NCBI GenBank assembly: GCA_026984215.1
Contig: JALSSO010000069.1
Location: forward strand, 1 to 59,981
Source of the DNA: Gammaproteobacteria bacterium
Lineage (GTDB): Bacteria > Pseudomonadota > Gammaproteobacteria > JAJDOJ01
Length of the DNA stretch: 59,981 nt
Direction: 5' to 3'
This document shows positions 37,640 through 46,066 of this stretch, in pieces. Position 1 is the first letter of the stretch; every line of letters begins with the position of its first letter. The position numbers were made by a program, and so were the translations under genes. The notes under the pieces were generated by a model, which made no database searches, was not told the origin of the DNA, and was given only the letters and a program-made list of their open reading frames with translations.

Positions 37640-38992
37640 TCACCCGACGGCCGGGCTGTAACCGAAGGCGGCCAGACTCCTTGCGAAGACCTCGTCGCAC
37701 AATGCGATGACCTCAGGCTCCAGCTCCGAGCGGAACCGTTGGATCGAGTCCCGCGGGGTCGATGCGGTGCGATGGCGTGCCTGGGCCGCGGGGTTCATGG
37801 CGTGTGTGTCCTCGATCACTTTGTCGACGGTACGACGTTTCGCATCCAACCCCAGGTGCCGGAACACGCGGGCGAGTTCCGTTCGGGGATCGGTGATCAG
37901 GTCCTCGTACCGCATCAGCAATGCGCGGTCCTTGTGGCGCTCCCATTCCTGGCGCAGCATCTCCATGGAACCAGCCAGAACGTGCCGGATGTACGCCTCT
38001 TCCGACTCGAACCGCTCACGACCGAAGGCGCGGTACCCGCGCTTGTGGTCGAAGGCGCGAATGGAGGCGTACACGTCACGGGGATCCCGCACCAGGAAGA
38101 TGGCGTGGAGCCCGGGAATGACCCGGCGAGAGACCCCGTGGGTGGGTGGCGTCATCTTTTCGAACATCATGCGCGCCCGCAGTGTGCCTCCCCGCCGGGC
38201 CACGGTGGAATACCATTGCTGCAGGGCGTCCATCTGGGCGCGATACATGCGCTCCACGTAACCGCCGGCGAACCATTCGGCCGCGGCGGGATACTGCGCC
38301 CAGTGCGCCAAGGGGGGAGCGCCGAGCTCCCCGAGCCAACCCGGCTGCTCCAGGGCCAGCATGTCCTTGGCTCCCACCGGGGCCATCCACTGTCGGGGGT
38401 TGGTTAGGGTTTCGAACAACCGCGCGTGATAGGGGATATACCACGCTTCCAGCTCGAACGGTTCCCACACCACGATGTCGGGGTGACAGGCGAGGTAGGC
38501 CAGCATGATCGTGGAACCGGAGCGTCCCAGTGAGACGACCCCCCCTGGCTCGAGCTCGAAGCGATAGCGGTCCTTGATGCCCCGGCAGGAACCATGCAGT
38601 CGGGCCAGGCGACGCCGCTGTCCATCCTTCAACAGGGCCACCACGTCCAGGGTGAAGCGCTCGGGCAGGGCGTGCGGGTTGAGATACCCCGCGTAGGGGC
38701 ATTCGAGGGCCCGGTCGCAGTCGCGGTCCGCCCGCGGGGTCAAGTGAACCGCGGGAACGACACCGTCCATGACGACCACCCCGGCGATGACGCCTTCCGT
38801 GGTGGTCCTGGGAGTGACCCGAATCACCGGCGGTGCAAGCCGGGGATCGGCGTCGGATGGGGCCCAGTCGACCTCCACCGACTCGATCGGGGGGGTGGGG
38901 GAGGCCGGTTCGATTCGCGCAATCTTGAAATGCGGGGGTTCCGCCCGGGCGGGCGATCGGCGCGCAAGCCACGAGGCAACGGCCCGGAGCAT
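37640..38992 (-). CDS. Sulfotransferase with N-terminal extra domain
   Basis: 450 residues. Residues ~1-150 form a beta-rich domain I do not recognise (PPVIRVTPRTTTEGVIAGVVVMDG). The sulfotransferase part has the 5'-phosphosulfate loop GRSGST (156-161), WEPFELEAWYIPYH, and the 3'-phosphate segment FLVRDPRDVYASIRAF. It is on the opposite strand to the main locus, coupled to the methyltransferase gene whose TGA overlaps its start region at 38995. It differs from the 36523 sulfotransferase in length and motifs, so the two probably modify different positions or sugars. Confidence 0.85.
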   Translation of the reverse strand: MLRAVASWLARRSPARAEPPHFKIARIEPASPTPPIESVEVDWAPSDADPRLAPPVIRVTPRTTTEGVIAGVVVMDGVVPAVHLTPRADRDCDRALECPYAGYLNPHALPERFTLDVVALLKDGQRRRLARLHGSCRGIKDRYRFELEPGGVVSLGRSGSTIMLAYLACHPDIVVWEPFELEAWYIPYHARLFETLTNPRQWMAPVGAKDMLALEQPGWLGELGAPPLAHWAQYPAAAEWFAGGYVERMYRAQMDALQQWYSTVARRGGTLRARMMFEKMTPPTHGVSRRVIPGLHAIFLVRDPRDVYASIRAFDHKRGYRAFGRERFESEEAYIRHVLAGSMEMLRQEWERHKDRALLMRYEDLITDPRTELARVFRHLGLDAKRRTVDKVIEDTHAMNPAAQARHRTASTPRDSIQRFRSELEPEVIALCDEVFARSLAAFGYSPAVG

Positions 38993-38994
38993 GA

Positions 38995-39816
38995 TCAGTC
39001 CGGAGTCGTGTCCGGCGCGCCGGGTGCGCGGTAGACTTCGGAGATGCGCCGCGCGTACTCGATTTCCTTGGGAAAGTCGCGGTTGTCGACCTGCTGGCAC
39101 GGGCCGGCAAGGGGGGATTCCGCTCTAACGAGCGTGGAAAAACAATCGATCAACAGCCGTTCCGTGCCCCACGGAACCTTCTCCTGGGTGATGCACCGCA
39201 GCCCGTGCCGGCCCGCGGCCTCGGCGAACCAGACGGCATCCGGACCGGGGTCACGAAGGTGTAGATGGGTCTCCCAACATCCCAAGGCGGCCAGCTCCTC
39301 CTCCAACCCTTCCACACTGCGGATCTTGTCGAGCGCCGAGCGGTATGCACCCAGATTGGAGTGATGGATGAAGGCGGCCCCCTCCGGACGGAGAATCCGG
39401 GCGATCTCGGCCAGATAGGCGTCCAGCACCGCGCGGTCCGCGTGGACCAGGGAATCGAAGCTGAACACGAAGTCCACGGAGTCGGCCTCGACGCCGGGCA
39501 GGGTGTATCCGTCGGTGACCAGGAACTGGGCGCTGGATTCGCCCGAGAAACGCTCCCGGCAGGCGGCGACACACTGCTCGGCGAGGTCGATGCCCACGAT
39601 GCGATCGCAATGGGCGAGCAGGAAGGAGGTCCACCGCCCGAACCCACACCCGATCTCCAGGATGGTGCCGGCGGGCAGAAAGCGCTGGATCCGGGGCAGT
39701 ACCGTCATGCTCCACTGGAACCCGGGCCCTCCCCAGGCGGACGACCATTCCTCGCCCCGGTCCTTCCAGTGATAAATCTCGCTCCAGATCCTTTTGTTCT
39801 CGTCGAGTGTTGGCAT
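38995..39816 (-). CDS. Class I SAM-dependent methyltransferase
   Basis: 273 residues. The SAM motif I is ILEIGCGFGRWTSFLL, motif II is VDFVFSFDSLVHADRAVLDAYL and motif III LRPEGAAFIHHSNLGAYRS. Such enzymes in polysaccharide loci methylate sugars. ATG 39816 is favoured; the upstream frame runs through a TTG at 39852 with no family sequence. It is upstream of and coupled to the minus-strand sulfotransferase, forming a two-gene unit inside the plus-strand locus. Confidence 0.86.
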   Translation of the reverse strand: MPTLDENKRIWSEIYHWKDRGEEWSSAWGGPGFQWSMTVLPRIQRFLPAGTILEIGCGFGRWTSFLLAHCDRIVGIDLAEQCVAACRERFSGESSAQFLVTDGYTLPGVEADSVDFVFSFDSLVHADRAVLDAYLAEIARILRPEGAAFIHHSNLGAYRSALDKIRSVEGLEEELAALGCWETHLHLRDPGPDAVWFAEAAGRHGLRCITQEKVPWGTERLLIDCFSTLVRAESPLAGPCQQVDNRDFPKEIEYARRISEVYRAPGAPDTTPD

Positions 39817-40139
39817 GCTCTCGTCGGATGCTCCAGGTGATCGGGTCGTCAAAATCGCTAAAAACTACTGCGAGGCGGGCCGCCGGCGGAGCGCGCGCGG
39901 TCCGCGCCACCCGCGCCCCGCGTTGCGGGGTTCGCGCAACGTTTTTCCAGCGGACGGGTGTGCGCAGCCCTGCTCCGCAAAAGCGCCGGCGATTCTCCGG
40001 TCGGGCGGTCTTTTCGCTGACTGGCAACGGCCGGCGTCGTTGTACAATCTGTTTTTCGGCGGCGGTGCACGGTTGGACCGGCCGAGAGCATCGCAACCCG
40101 TGGGAAACCTTGTCAAGCGTGGGGTCGGGCCCATCAGGC
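39817..40139. other. Divergent intergenic region, about 320 bp, with an orphan terminator-like hairpin
   Basis: It separates the minus-strand methyltransferase and the plus-strand acetyltransferase. No protein gene is supported. It holds a plus-strand hairpin with T run (39921-39946, listed separately) and a TACAAT (40043-40048) that could be a -10 for the plus-strand genes, with no good -35. The AT-rich patch near 39850-39870 could hold the minus-strand promoter. Confidence 0.45.
39921..39946 (+). terminator. Terminator-like hairpin with no upstream gene
   Basis: CGTTGCG (39921-39927) pairs with CGCAACG (39935-39941), with a seven-base loop, directly followed by TTTTT (39942-39946). This is a textbook intrinsic terminator for the plus strand, but the only plus-strand DNA upstream is the methyltransferase's own antisense and 105 bases of intergenic sequence. 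It may end a small RNA or be left from an earlier gene. Confidence 0.5.
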
Positions 40140-40817
40140 ATGTCACGTAGTCGCGCGGTATTGGGGCACATACAGCGGCCGGAGCCGCCAGGCACGGATG
40201 CGGTGCCGTTGCTGGGCATTCCGCCGGTGGTGGCGCGCTTCCCGGGGATCGACGGCCTGGGAGAGGGCTGCCGCATCGCCCCCAGTGTGAGCGTCTACCG
40301 GGGTCATGGCGCCGTGCACGGGCGGGGGATCCGGCTGGGGCGTGGGGTACAGCTCTTCGAAGGCGTACGGTTGGTGATCGGGGAGCTCGAAGACAACCGC
40401 CGGGCGGATCTCTACATCGGGGATCGGAGCATCGTGAACGTGTACGGCTACCTCTCGGGAGAAGGGGGGTTGCATATCGGGGAGAAGGTGCTCGTCGGTC
40501 CGCATTGCCGGATCCTGTCCGCGGGACACGAGATCGACGACGGGAGCGAGGCGGTCATGGATGCCGGGCTGACCTATGGTCCCGTGCGCATCGGGGACGG
40601 CGTGTGGCTCGGAGCGGGGGTGACGGTCCTGCCCGGCGTGAACATCGGCAAGGGGGCCGTGGTGGGGGCGGGGAGTCTCGTCACCCGTGACATCCCGGAT
40701 TTCGCGGTCGCGGTGGGGGCGCCGGCGCGGGTCCGGCGGTTCCGGCGTGGGTTCGGACCGTCGCAGCCGGAACCAGATCCCTCGAGGTGGCGACGCTGGT
40801 TTCATCTCTGGCGCTAG
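40140..40817 (+). CDS. Hexapeptide-repeat acyltransferase (O-acetyltransferase type)
   Basis: 225 residues of left-handed beta-helix repeats (LYIGDRSIVNVYGYL, LHIGEKVLVGPHCRI, VRIGDGVWLGAGVTVLPGVNIGKGAVVGAGSLV), the trimeric fold of CoA-dependent O- or N-acetyltransferases. The C-terminal DIPDFAVAVGAPARVRR is typical of sugar acetyltransferases. It likely acetylates the polysaccharide or its precursors. ATG 40140 is used; the upstream open frame to 39807 crosses the intergenic region and looks spurious. Confidence 0.85.
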   Translation: MSRSRAVLGHIQRPEPPGTDAVPLLGIPPVVARFPGIDGLGEGCRIAPSVSVYRGHGAVHGRGIRLGRGVQLFEGVRLVIGELEDNRRADLYIGDRSIVNVYGYLSGEGGLHIGEKVLVGPHCRILSAGHEIDDGSEAVMDAGLTYGPVRIGDGVWLGAGVTVLPGVNIGKGAVVGAGSLVTRDIPDFAVAVGAPARVRRFRRGFGPSQPEPDPSRWRRWFHLWR

Positions 40818-40921
40818 AATCCCCTTTCCCAGCCGCCGGGCGCGGCGAATGGACGGCGGGACAGGCCCGATACGGAGAACCACAGTGCTCGGGCCCGCCA
40901 GCCGGGCTCATCGGATCGAAC

Positions 40922-42010
40922 ATGCCCTTCGAATTCCTGAAACATCGTCAGTATCTGGCCAGGCCCCGGCGGATCGTGGAGCCGGTCTCCTGGGTCGGGC
41001 ACATTCCGTTCGCCTTTCTCCTGATGGAGGTGCTGCGCCCCCGCGTGGTGGTGGAGTTGGGCGTGCACAGCGGCAATTCGTTCAATGCATTCTGCCAAGC
41101 CGTGGACGAGCTGGCCCTGGAGACCACGTGTCACGGCGTGGACACCTGGGCCGGCGACGAGCACGCCGGAACTTACGAGGAGGCGGTCTACCAGGAGCTG
41201 CGCGCGCACCAGGAGGCGCATTATGCGCGCTTCGCCCAGCTCATGCGCATGACCTTCGACGAGGCGCAGGCCTGCTTCGCCGAAGGATCCGTGGATCTGC
41301 TGCACATCGACGGATTGCACACCTACGAGGCCGTGCGGCACGACTTCGAGCATTGGCGGGACAAACTGAGTCCGCAGGCGGTGGTCCTGTTCCACGATAC
41401 CCGTGTGCGTGAGCGCGGCTTCGGCGTTTGGCGGCTCTGGGAGGAGATCGCCGAGCGCCATCCGTCGTACAACTTCCGCCACAGTCATGGGCTGGGGGTT
41501 CTGTTGGTGGGTGAGGGGGTCCCGGAGCCGGTGCAGGCCCTGGTCGAGGCGCTGAACCGGGAGGAGAGCCTTCCGGCGCTCCTGGCCCGTCTCGGTGACT
41601 GCATCTTGGAGGACCATCGCCACAGGGAGCGGATCGCCGAGTTGGAACGCGCCCTTTCCGGGCAGCGCGCCCTGGCGGAGGCCCGCCTCGGTGAAGCCCG
41701 CGAACTGGCCGTGCGGCTCGACGAGGTGAACCGCAAGTATGGGGAGTGCTGCCGCCAGCATGGCCGACTCGCCGAGACCCTGCGCAAGGAGACCGAACGT
41801 CGTCAGTATCTCGCCGGCCGGCTCGATGAGCTGCGTTCCGCACTGGAGCATGCCCGCGGCGAGGCCGCCGGCCTGCGCGAGGCGAACCGCGAGCTGGAAA
41901 AGCGCCTCGCCATGCGGGAGGGCCAGCTCGAGGAGATCTTCGCTTCCCGGGTCTGGCGGCTCACGGCCCCTCTGCGGCGCGGCAAGGGGTCGAATGAGAC
42001 CGGTGCCTGA
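40922..42010 (+). CDS. Methyltransferase with long C-terminal coiled coil, WbdD-like organisation
   Basis: 362 residues. The SAM-binding motif VELGVHSGNS is at 44-53, with HGVDTWAGDE and VDLLHIDGLHTYEAVRHD following, as in Methyltransf_24 enzymes. From ~233 to 340 there is an almost unbroken heptad-rich helix (ERIAELERALSGQ, RLDELRSALEHA, REANRELEKRLAMR), ending in FASRVWRLTAPLRRGK, an amphipathic tail. It lies directly before wzm and wzt. In E. coli O9a, WbdD joins a chain-capping methyltransferase to a coiled coil that measures chain length; the layout here suggests the same role, although no kinase domain is present. That function is inference. ATG 40922 is used. Confidence 0.85.
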   Translation: MPFEFLKHRQYLARPRRIVEPVSWVGHIPFAFLLMEVLRPRVVVELGVHSGNSFNAFCQAVDELALETTCHGVDTWAGDEHAGTYEEAVYQELRAHQEAHYARFAQLMRMTFDEAQACFAEGSVDLLHIDGLHTYEAVRHDFEHWRDKLSPQAVVLFHDTRVRERGFGVWRLWEEIAERHPSYNFRHSHGLGVLLVGEGVPEPVQALVEALNREESLPALLARLGDCILEDHRHRERIAELERALSGQRALAEARLGEARELAVRLDEVNRKYGECCRQHGRLAETLRKETERRQYLAGRLDELRSALEHARGEAAGLREANRELEKRLAMREGQLEEIFASRVWRLTAPLRRGKGSNETGA

Positions 42011-42061
42011 GTTGCCGTTCGCGCCGTCCCACCCCGACCACGGCCACCCGCGGTGTGCTCC

Positions 42062-42841
42062 ATGAGCGTGCTGCCGCGCCGCAACCTCGACCTGCTGTGG
42101 TTGTGGGTCCGTCGGGAGTGGCGGGTGCGTTATGCCGGCTCCGTGCTGGGGCGGCTGTGGTCGGCACTGTCGCCCCTGCTCACCATTGCACTGTACTACG
42201 TGGTGTTCTCCTCGATTCTGCGGGTGCGTATCCCGGAGATCGCGGTGCCGGGCGGTTTTCTGTACTACCTGCTCAGCGCCCTGGTCCCGTGGTTGTTCTT
42301 CACCGAGGCGGTGTCCCGCGCCGCCGGCAGCGTCCTGGCGCAGGAGCGGTTCCTCTCGCGGAATCCGTTTCCGCCCGAGATCCTGCCGTGGGCGGCGGTG
42401 CTGGCGAGCACGCCCACGCTGCTGGTCGCCCTGTCCCTGGTCCTGGCACTGGTGGCCGTCGTCTTTTCCCCGTCGTGGTGGTGGCTGCTCTTGCCGGGGC
42501 TGATGGTGCTTCACGTCGCCTGGGCGGGCACCATCGGGGCGGTGCTGTCGGTGGTCGCCCTGCACCTGCGAGACACCCTGCAGGTGCTCCCCAATCTGCT
42601 GCAGTTCCTGTTCTTCGCCAGCCCGGTGATCTACTCCAGATCCATCCTGCCGCCGAAATACCAGTGGTTGGTCCTGCTCAACCCCGTCTCCTCCATGGCG
42701 GAGGCCTATCACTTTCTGATTCTCGGATTCCCGGCCCGCTGGGACTGGGTGCTGGGTCTGGCGGGGTGGAGCGTGGTGATCCTGGGCGGGGGAGCGTGGT
42801 TCTATCTGCGCCTGCGCGCCACCATCGCGGACCGGTACTGA
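42062..42841 (+). CDS. wzm: Polysaccharide ABC exporter permease Wzm
   Basis: 259-residue ABC-2 permease that moves undecaprenyl-linked polysaccharide across the inner membrane. Six hydrophobic segments are visible, starting with LGRLWSALSPLLTIALYYVVF; the family block VRREWRVRYAGSVLGRLWSALSPL is near the N-terminus, and QVLPNLLQFLFFASPVIYS near the end. ATG 42062 is chosen; GTG 42053 is an alternative. Wzt starts five bases after its stop. Confidence 0.93.
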   Translation: MSVLPRRNLDLLWLWVRREWRVRYAGSVLGRLWSALSPLLTIALYYVVFSSILRVRIPEIAVPGGFLYYLLSALVPWLFFTEAVSRAAGSVLAQERFLSRNPFPPEILPWAAVLASTPTLLVALSLVLALVAVVFSPSWWWLLLPGLMVLHVAWAGTIGAVLSVVALHLRDTLQVLPNLLQFLFFASPVIYSRSILPPKYQWLVLLNPVSSMAEAYHFLILGFPARWDWVLGLAGWSVVILGGGAWFYLRLRATIADRY

Positions 42842-42845
42842 TCGC

Positions 42846-44048
42846 ATGCGCGTGATCGAGCTGAACGGTGTGTGGAAGGGATACCGGCTGTATCGGCGTC
42901 CGGCCGACCGGCTGCGGGAGCTCTTCGTGCGCCGGCCGTTGCACGAGACGGTGTGGGCGCTGACCGACGTGTCCATGGCCGTCGAGGAGGGCGAGACCTT
43001 TGGCATCGTGGGCGAGAACGGCGCCGGCAAGAGCACACTGCTCAAGGTGATCGCGGGCACCGCCAATCCGTCGCGGGGCGAGTGTCGCGTGCAGGGCCGC
43101 GCCTCGGCGCTGCTCGAGCTGGGCGGCGCATTCCACCCGGAGCTGAGCGGGCGTGAGAACGTGGTGATGATGGCCGCGGTGCATGGCGTGCCCAGGGAGG
43201 ATTACGGAGCCTATCTGCGGGCGGTGCAGGCGTTCTCCGAACTCGACGACGCCACCCTGGACCGGCCCGTGAAGACCTATTCTTCGGGGATGGGCGTGCG
43301 GCTCGCCTATTCCTGTGTCACCGCGGTGGAGCCGCAGATCCTGGTGGTCGACGAGGCGCTCTCGGTGGGGGACCTGCATTTCCAGAAGAAGAGCCTGGAT
43401 CGCATGCGCCAATTCGCCGAGCGGGGGGTGACCATCGTGTTCTGTTCCCACAATCTCTACCAGGTCAAGAGCCTGTGTCAGCGCGCCGCATGGATCCACC
43501 AGGGGAGAATCCGGGTGATGGGTCCCGCCGAGACGGTGATCACCCACTACGAGGCGTATCAGCTCGAGCGCTCCGGGGCGGGCGCCGAGGGCGGAGTCGT
43601 CCGCGGTCGGCGCCCGCGGCAGGGCGATGCGGTTCCCCCGGTCCGGATCGGGGAGGTCTCCCTGCGTGGGCCCGACGGGGCGGTTCGCGAGGAGTTCCAC
43701 AGCTTCGAGCCGCTCCACGTCCAGGTGGAGCTGGAGGCCCTCCAGCCGGGAGTGCCTTTCCACGTGGGCGTTGCGATCCTGCGCGGAGCCCGCGAGAACG
43801 TGTTCGGAACCAGCTCCCATTTCGAAGGCGGGCCCGGCCCGTTCCGTTCCGGCGACTGTCGGCGCGTGACCCTGCGGATCCCGGAGCTCCATCTGCTGTC
43901 CGGCAAATATCGGCTCAGCGTGTACGTCCTGGACGACACGGGATTGCATGTCTACGACCTGGCCGAGGACATCCTGCCCTTCACGGTGTACAACCGACGC
44001 CAGGAGTTCGGAATCGCGTACATGCCGTATGCCTGGAGTGTGGAATGA
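42846..44048 (+). CDS. wzt: Polysaccharide ABC exporter ATPase Wzt with C-terminal recognition domain
   Basis: 400 residues. The ATPase has Walker A GENGAGKST (56-64), the SSGM signature (YSSGMGVRLAYS, ~145-156), and Walker B ILVVDEALSVGD. The last ~130 residues form a beta-rich Wzt C-terminal domain, which in O9a-type systems binds the non-reducing end cap of the finished chain before export. Its presence therefore suggests export of a capped chain, matching the coiled-coil methyltransferase two genes upstream. The start is ATG 42846. Confidence 0.94.
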   Translation: MRVIELNGVWKGYRLYRRPADRLRELFVRRPLHETVWALTDVSMAVEEGETFGIVGENGAGKSTLLKVIAGTANPSRGECRVQGRASALLELGGAFHPELSGRENVVMMAAVHGVPREDYGAYLRAVQAFSELDDATLDRPVKTYSSGMGVRLAYSCVTAVEPQILVVDEALSVGDLHFQKKSLDRMRQFAERGVTIVFCSHNLYQVKSLCQRAAWIHQGRIRVMGPAETVITHYEAYQLERSGAGAEGGVVRGRRPRQGDAVPPVRIGEVSLRGPDGAVREEFHSFEPLHVQVELEALQPGVPFHVGVAILRGARENVFGTSSHFEGGPGPFRSGDCRRVTLRIPELHLLSGKYRLSVYVLDDTGLHVYDLAEDILPFTVYNRRQEFGIAYMPYAWSVE

Positions 44049-44170
44049 ATGGCCGCCCGACGTGTCGCGTCGAACCTGGGACGGGGCGCTGATCCCCCGG
44101 TGTCGGGGGCGGTCGGTAGCGTGTTGGATGGCGGTCGCTCGGGAGTGGAGACGAAGGGGAGCCGGTCGAC

Positions 44171-44908
44171 ATGATGCGCATGTTGCTGAAAAGATACGGT
44201 CCTTTGGTGTCCACCCTGGCCGTCACCCTGGTCGCGGTATTGGGCTCGGTGATGGTCAAGGCGGTCCTCCTGGTTGGGTTCAAAGGCCGGGTCGATGCGC
44301 TGGGCATCGCCATGGCGGCCATCGTGCCGGTGTTGGTGGCCACCCCGCTGGCGGCCTATCTGGTCGGAACCATCATGCGCCTGGAGCGCGCCGAGGAGCG
44401 CCTGCGGCGGTTGGCTACGGTGGATGATTTGACGCAGGTCTTCAATCGCGGTCATTTCATGGGGCTGGCGGCGGACGAGGTGGCCCGGGCCCGACGCCAT
44501 CAAATCCCCTTGTCGATTCTGATGCTCGATGTGGACCGCTTCAAGGCGATCAACGACACCCATGGGCACCTGACCGGCGATCGGGTATTGCAGGCCCTGG
44601 CGTGCTGCTGTGCGCGCCAGATCCGACACCATGACGTCCTGGCCCGTTTCGGAGGGGAGGAGTTCGTGTTCCTGCTGCCCCAGACGGGCGCGGCGGAGGC
44701 GGCCGTCCTGGCCGAGCGGGTCCGCGCCGCCGTGGAGCGGGATCGGGTGGCCTGCGGGGGCGCGCCGGTAAGCTTCACGGTGAGTATCGGCGTGGCGGCC
44801 ATGAACGATTGGAGCATGACCTTGGACGAGGTGATTCGAGCGGCCGACCAGGCCCTCTATGCGGCCAAGGCGCGCGGTCGGAACCAAGTGGTCCTGGCGC
44901 CGGTCTGA
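44171..44908 (+). CDS. Membrane diguanylate cyclase (GGEEF)
   Basis: 245 residues. Two N-terminal TM helices (~10-36 and ~44-67) are followed by a GGDEF domain that makes c-di-GMP from two GTP. The active site is GGEEF (161-165). The allosteric inhibitory I-site RHHD (152-155) is five residues before it, so product inhibition is likely. It has no sensor domain beyond the membrane part. It follows the polysaccharide exporter by 120 bases and could couple c-di-GMP to polysaccharide output. ATG 44171 or 44174. Confidence 0.92.
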   Translation: MMRMLLKRYGPLVSTLAVTLVAVLGSVMVKAVLLVGFKGRVDALGIAMAAIVPVLVATPLAAYLVGTIMRLERAEERLRRLATVDDLTQVFNRGHFMGLAADEVARARRHQIPLSILMLDVDRFKAINDTHGHLTGDRVLQALACCCARQIRHHDVLARFGGEEFVFLLPQTGAAEAAVLAERVRAAVERDRVACGGAPVSFTVSIGVAAMNDWSMTLDEVIRAADQALYAAKARGRNQVVLAPV

Positions 44909-44960
44909 GAGGTCGAACTCGGCGCCGCGCGAGGCGCATCTCCGGGGCGGCGGCCGCGGC

Positions 44961-44989
44961 TTGAAACGGCGTTTTTGCGTCGCTATAAC
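44961..44989 (+). promoter_or_regulatory. Sigma-70 promoter of the Gld-like ABC operon
   Basis: TTGAAA (44961-44966) and TATAAC (44984-44989) are separated by exactly 17 bases, a strong match for a sigma-70 promoter. The start codon at 45107 lies about 115 bases downstream, so the transcript has a long leader. This is the best promoter I see in the window. Confidence 0.6.
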
Positions 44990-45106
44990 TTTCGCGCCGT
45001 CCAGCGGGAGGTGCGTCCGAGCGGCGCATCCGTCGCGACCGCGAGCCGGTCTCGCCGGCGCGGTTCTTTCCACGTCTGATCCACCATACCGGGGTTTGGG
45101 GCGAGC

Positions 45107-46066
45107 ATGATCGAAGCCGACAAACTCACGCGCGCCTATGGCGCGTTCAAGGCCGTGGACGAGGTCTCGTTCCGTATCGGCCAGGGGGAGGTGGTGGGGC
45201 TGCTCGGTCACAACGGGGCGGGTAAGTCCACCATCATGCGCATGCTGACCGGTTTTCTGGAGCCCTCGTCGGGTCACATCCGGGTCGACGGGCTGGACAT
45301 GGCCGAGGCGCTTGCGGCCGTGCAGGCCCGGATGGGCTATCTGCCGGAGAACTGCCCGCTCTGGCCCGAGATGACGGTGATCGATTTCCTGGACTATCAG
45401 GCGGCGCTGCATGGCCTGGCACCACAGGCCCGCGCCCGCGCCATCCACCGCGCCTTGGAGCGGACCCGGCTCTCGGATCGGGCCGCGCAGCCCATCGGCA
45501 CCTTGTCCCACGGCTACCGTCAGCGGGTGGGCGTGGCCCAGGCGATCCTGCATGGCCCCAAGGTGCTCATTCTGGACGAGCCGACCAACGGCCTGGACCC
45601 CGGACAGATCCATCACATGCGGGCGCTGATCCGCGAACTGGCCCGAGAGGCCACGGTGATCCTGTCCACGCACATCCTGCAGGAGGTGGAGGCGGTCTGC
45701 GACCGGGTGATCATCCTGCGCGCCGGGCGCGTGGCGGTGGATGCCCGGCTCGATGCGCTGGCCACCTCGGACCGGCTGTTCGTCGAGGTCGGCGACGAGC
45801 CCGCGCAGGCCGTGGAAGTCCTGCGGGCGATCCCCGGCCTGGGCTCGGTGGAGCCGCTGGGTGGGGAGGGCCATCGGCGCCGGTTGCTGTTGCACGTGAT
45901 CGAAGGCAGCCCCGAGGCGGCGGCGCCGGAGGTGGCGCGCCGGCTCACCGAGGCCGGAATTCCCATCCATCGTCTGGAGCCGGAGCGGCGCGACCTGGAA
46001 CGGGTGTTTCGCGAGGTGAACGAATCGGGCCTGGACGAGGCCGGGGAGGTGGCGGGCCATGCGTGA
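45107..46066 (+). CDS. ABC transporter ATP-binding protein (Gld-like system)
   Basis: 319 residues. Walker A is GHNGAGKST, the Q-loop MGYLPENCPLWPEMTV, the signature LSHGYRQRVGVAQAI, and Walker B VLILDEPTNGLDP. The C-terminal ~90 residues form an extra domain typical of GldA/CcmA-like ATPases. It pairs with the fused permease gene that overlaps its end by eight bases. Homologous loci are described as 'gliding motility-type' ABC systems, but no gliding genes are visible here. Confidence 0.9.
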   Translation: MIEADKLTRAYGAFKAVDEVSFRIGQGEVVGLLGHNGAGKSTIMRMLTGFLEPSSGHIRVDGLDMAEALAAVQARMGYLPENCPLWPEMTVIDFLDYQAALHGLAPQARARAIHRALERTRLSDRAAQPIGTLSHGYRQRVGVAQAILHGPKVLILDEPTNGLDPGQIHHMRALIRELAREATVILSTHILQEVEAVCDRVIILRAGRVAVDARLDALATSDRLFVEVGDEPAQAVEVLRAIPGLGSVEPLGGEGHRRRLLLHVIEGSPEAAAPEVARRLTEAGIPIHRLEPERRDLERVFREVNESGLDEAGEVAGHA

